Shown here in pieces: positions 23,478-23,807 of a stretch of DNA of 23,807 nt; position 1 is the first letter of the stretch; each line of letters begins with the position of its first letter. Source of the DNA: Caulobacterales bacterium RIFOXYB1_FULL_67_16. Lineage in GTDB: Bacteria > Pseudomonadota > Alphaproteobacteria > Caulobacterales > Caulobacteraceae. The stretch spans positions 255-24,061 of the forward strand of contig MGLN01000017.1 of the NCBI GenBank assembly GCA_001796045.1, read 5' to 3'. Under the pieces are notes generated by a model. It saw nothing but the letters and a program-made list of their open reading frames with translations. It was not told the origin of the DNA and ran no database searches. A program made the position numbers and the translations under genes.

Positions 23478-23598
23478 TCATCCTAGGCCTCATGCCTAGG
23501 ATCCATAAACTCAAGACGGAGGGACGAGCGCACGCTCGCAGACCGTGCCACACGCCATAAGCCGAGCGTATGGATCCTAGGCACAAGGCCTAGGATGA
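23478..23598. repeat. 121-bp nested inverted-repeat element
   Basis: The two 30-bp ends (23478-23507 and 23569-23598) are inverted copies identical at 28 of 30 positions. Each end is itself a hairpin: ATCCTAGGC pairs with GCCTAGGAT around five bases, and the only differences between the ends are in that loop. Four CCTAGG sites fall in 121 bp. The 61-bp centre has a small GAGCG/CGCTC hairpin. It resembles the TCATCC...GGATCCAT repeats scattered between alphaproteobacterial genes. It lies between the purN stop and the M13 start and codes for nothing. Confidence 0.85.
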
Positions 23599-23618
23599 CG
23601 GGCCTTTGGTAGAGGGCT

Positions 23619-23807
23619 TCAACCCCGCGCCAGACCCTTGAAGAAATCACCCAGCACCTGCGGATAAAGCCGATGCTCCGCCGTCTTGACCCGTTCTGCC
23701 AGGCTCGCGGGCGTGTCGCCGTCGACGATGGGAACGCGGGCCTGGCCCAGGATCGGGCCTTCGTCGACACCTTCGGTGACCAGGTGGACGGTGCAGCCGG
23801 CTTCGGC
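23619..23807 (-). CDS. purN: phosphoribosylglycinamide formyltransferase, C-terminal part (runs off the window)
   Basis: The last 62 codons and stop of a formyltransferase that converts GAR to FGAR with 10-formyl-tetrahydrofolate in purine synthesis. The frame reads GCTVHLVTEGVDEGPILGQA, then ARVPIVDGDTP, and AEHRLYPQVL close to the end. This matches the end of PurN, including the aspartate in VDEG that aligns with the catalytic Asp of the E. coli enzyme. The start lies beyond the right edge of the window. A nested palindromic element follows 20 bp after the stop codon. Confidence 0.92.
   Translation of the reverse strand, partial: AEAGCTVHLVTEGVDEGPILGQARVPIVDGDTPASLAERVKTAEHRLYPQVLGDFFKGLARG

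Noticed and set aside
23483..23770. 95-codon minus-strand frame ending in the nested repeat
   Set aside because: It overlaps purN in another frame and the rest is translated repeat sequence (VILGLVPRIH type), a common spurious prediction.

Overview
The window looks like chromosomal DNA from an alphaproteobacterium of the Caulobacteraceae, most like Brevundimonas. The reasons are uniformly high G+C with strong G/C bias at third codon positions, many exported proteins, a TonB-dependent receptor, small conserved alphaproteobacterial families (DUF3126, DUF2164) and intergenic palindromic repeats of the kind scattered through such genomes. The genus is inferred from gene content and style, not from a marker gene. 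I see no rRNA, tRNA, transposase, phage gene, CRISPR array or complete mobile element.

Layout. At 1-2455 a minus-strand pair encodes a small exported Cys/His-rich protein and a TonB-dependent receptor, probably for a metal or metal chelate. A long imperfect inverted repeat (2527-2676) separates it from a DUF817 membrane protein (+), whose 3' end overlaps a stand-alone EAL c-di-GMP phosphodiesterase (-). A nitroreductase (-) is divergent from a NUDIX hydrolase-cysE pair (+). Then come a YcxB-like membrane protein and DUF3126 (both +), a membrane LytTR regulator (-), and a divergent secreted alpha/beta hydrolase (+) with a possible LytTR-type site between them. An exported GH3 glucan glucohydrolase (9987-12500) has a perfect LacI-type palindrome in its promoter region. 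The stretch 12501-12823 has no gene, only hairpins, and is followed by an unrecognised small gene (-).

From 13266 to 17222 two minus-strand genes encode a large periplasmic DUF3857/transglutaminase/TPR protein and a DUF4198 protein with a Fur-like box on its promoter. AIM24 (+) converges on a minus-strand DUF2164/ABC-F pair whose genes overlap by ATGA. ndk (+) has a clear promoter and is followed by four 46-bp hairpin-forming tandem repeats and a strong terminator. A glycine-zipper lipoprotein (+), a bidirectional terminator, an exported M13 metallopeptidase (-), a 121-bp nested palindromic element and the 3' end of purN (-) complete the window.

No single pathway unites these genes. The themes are envelope and periplasmic functions (receptor, GH3, hydrolase, M13 peptidase, transglutaminase/TPR, DUF4198, lipoprotein) mixed with housekeeping genes (cysE, ndk, purN, ABC-F). 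I found no convincing new multigene system. The best novel signal is the repeat array after ndk, where differences between copies keep a hairpin paired. Next come three separate promoter-proximal operator candidates (LytTR-like, LacI-like, Fur-like).
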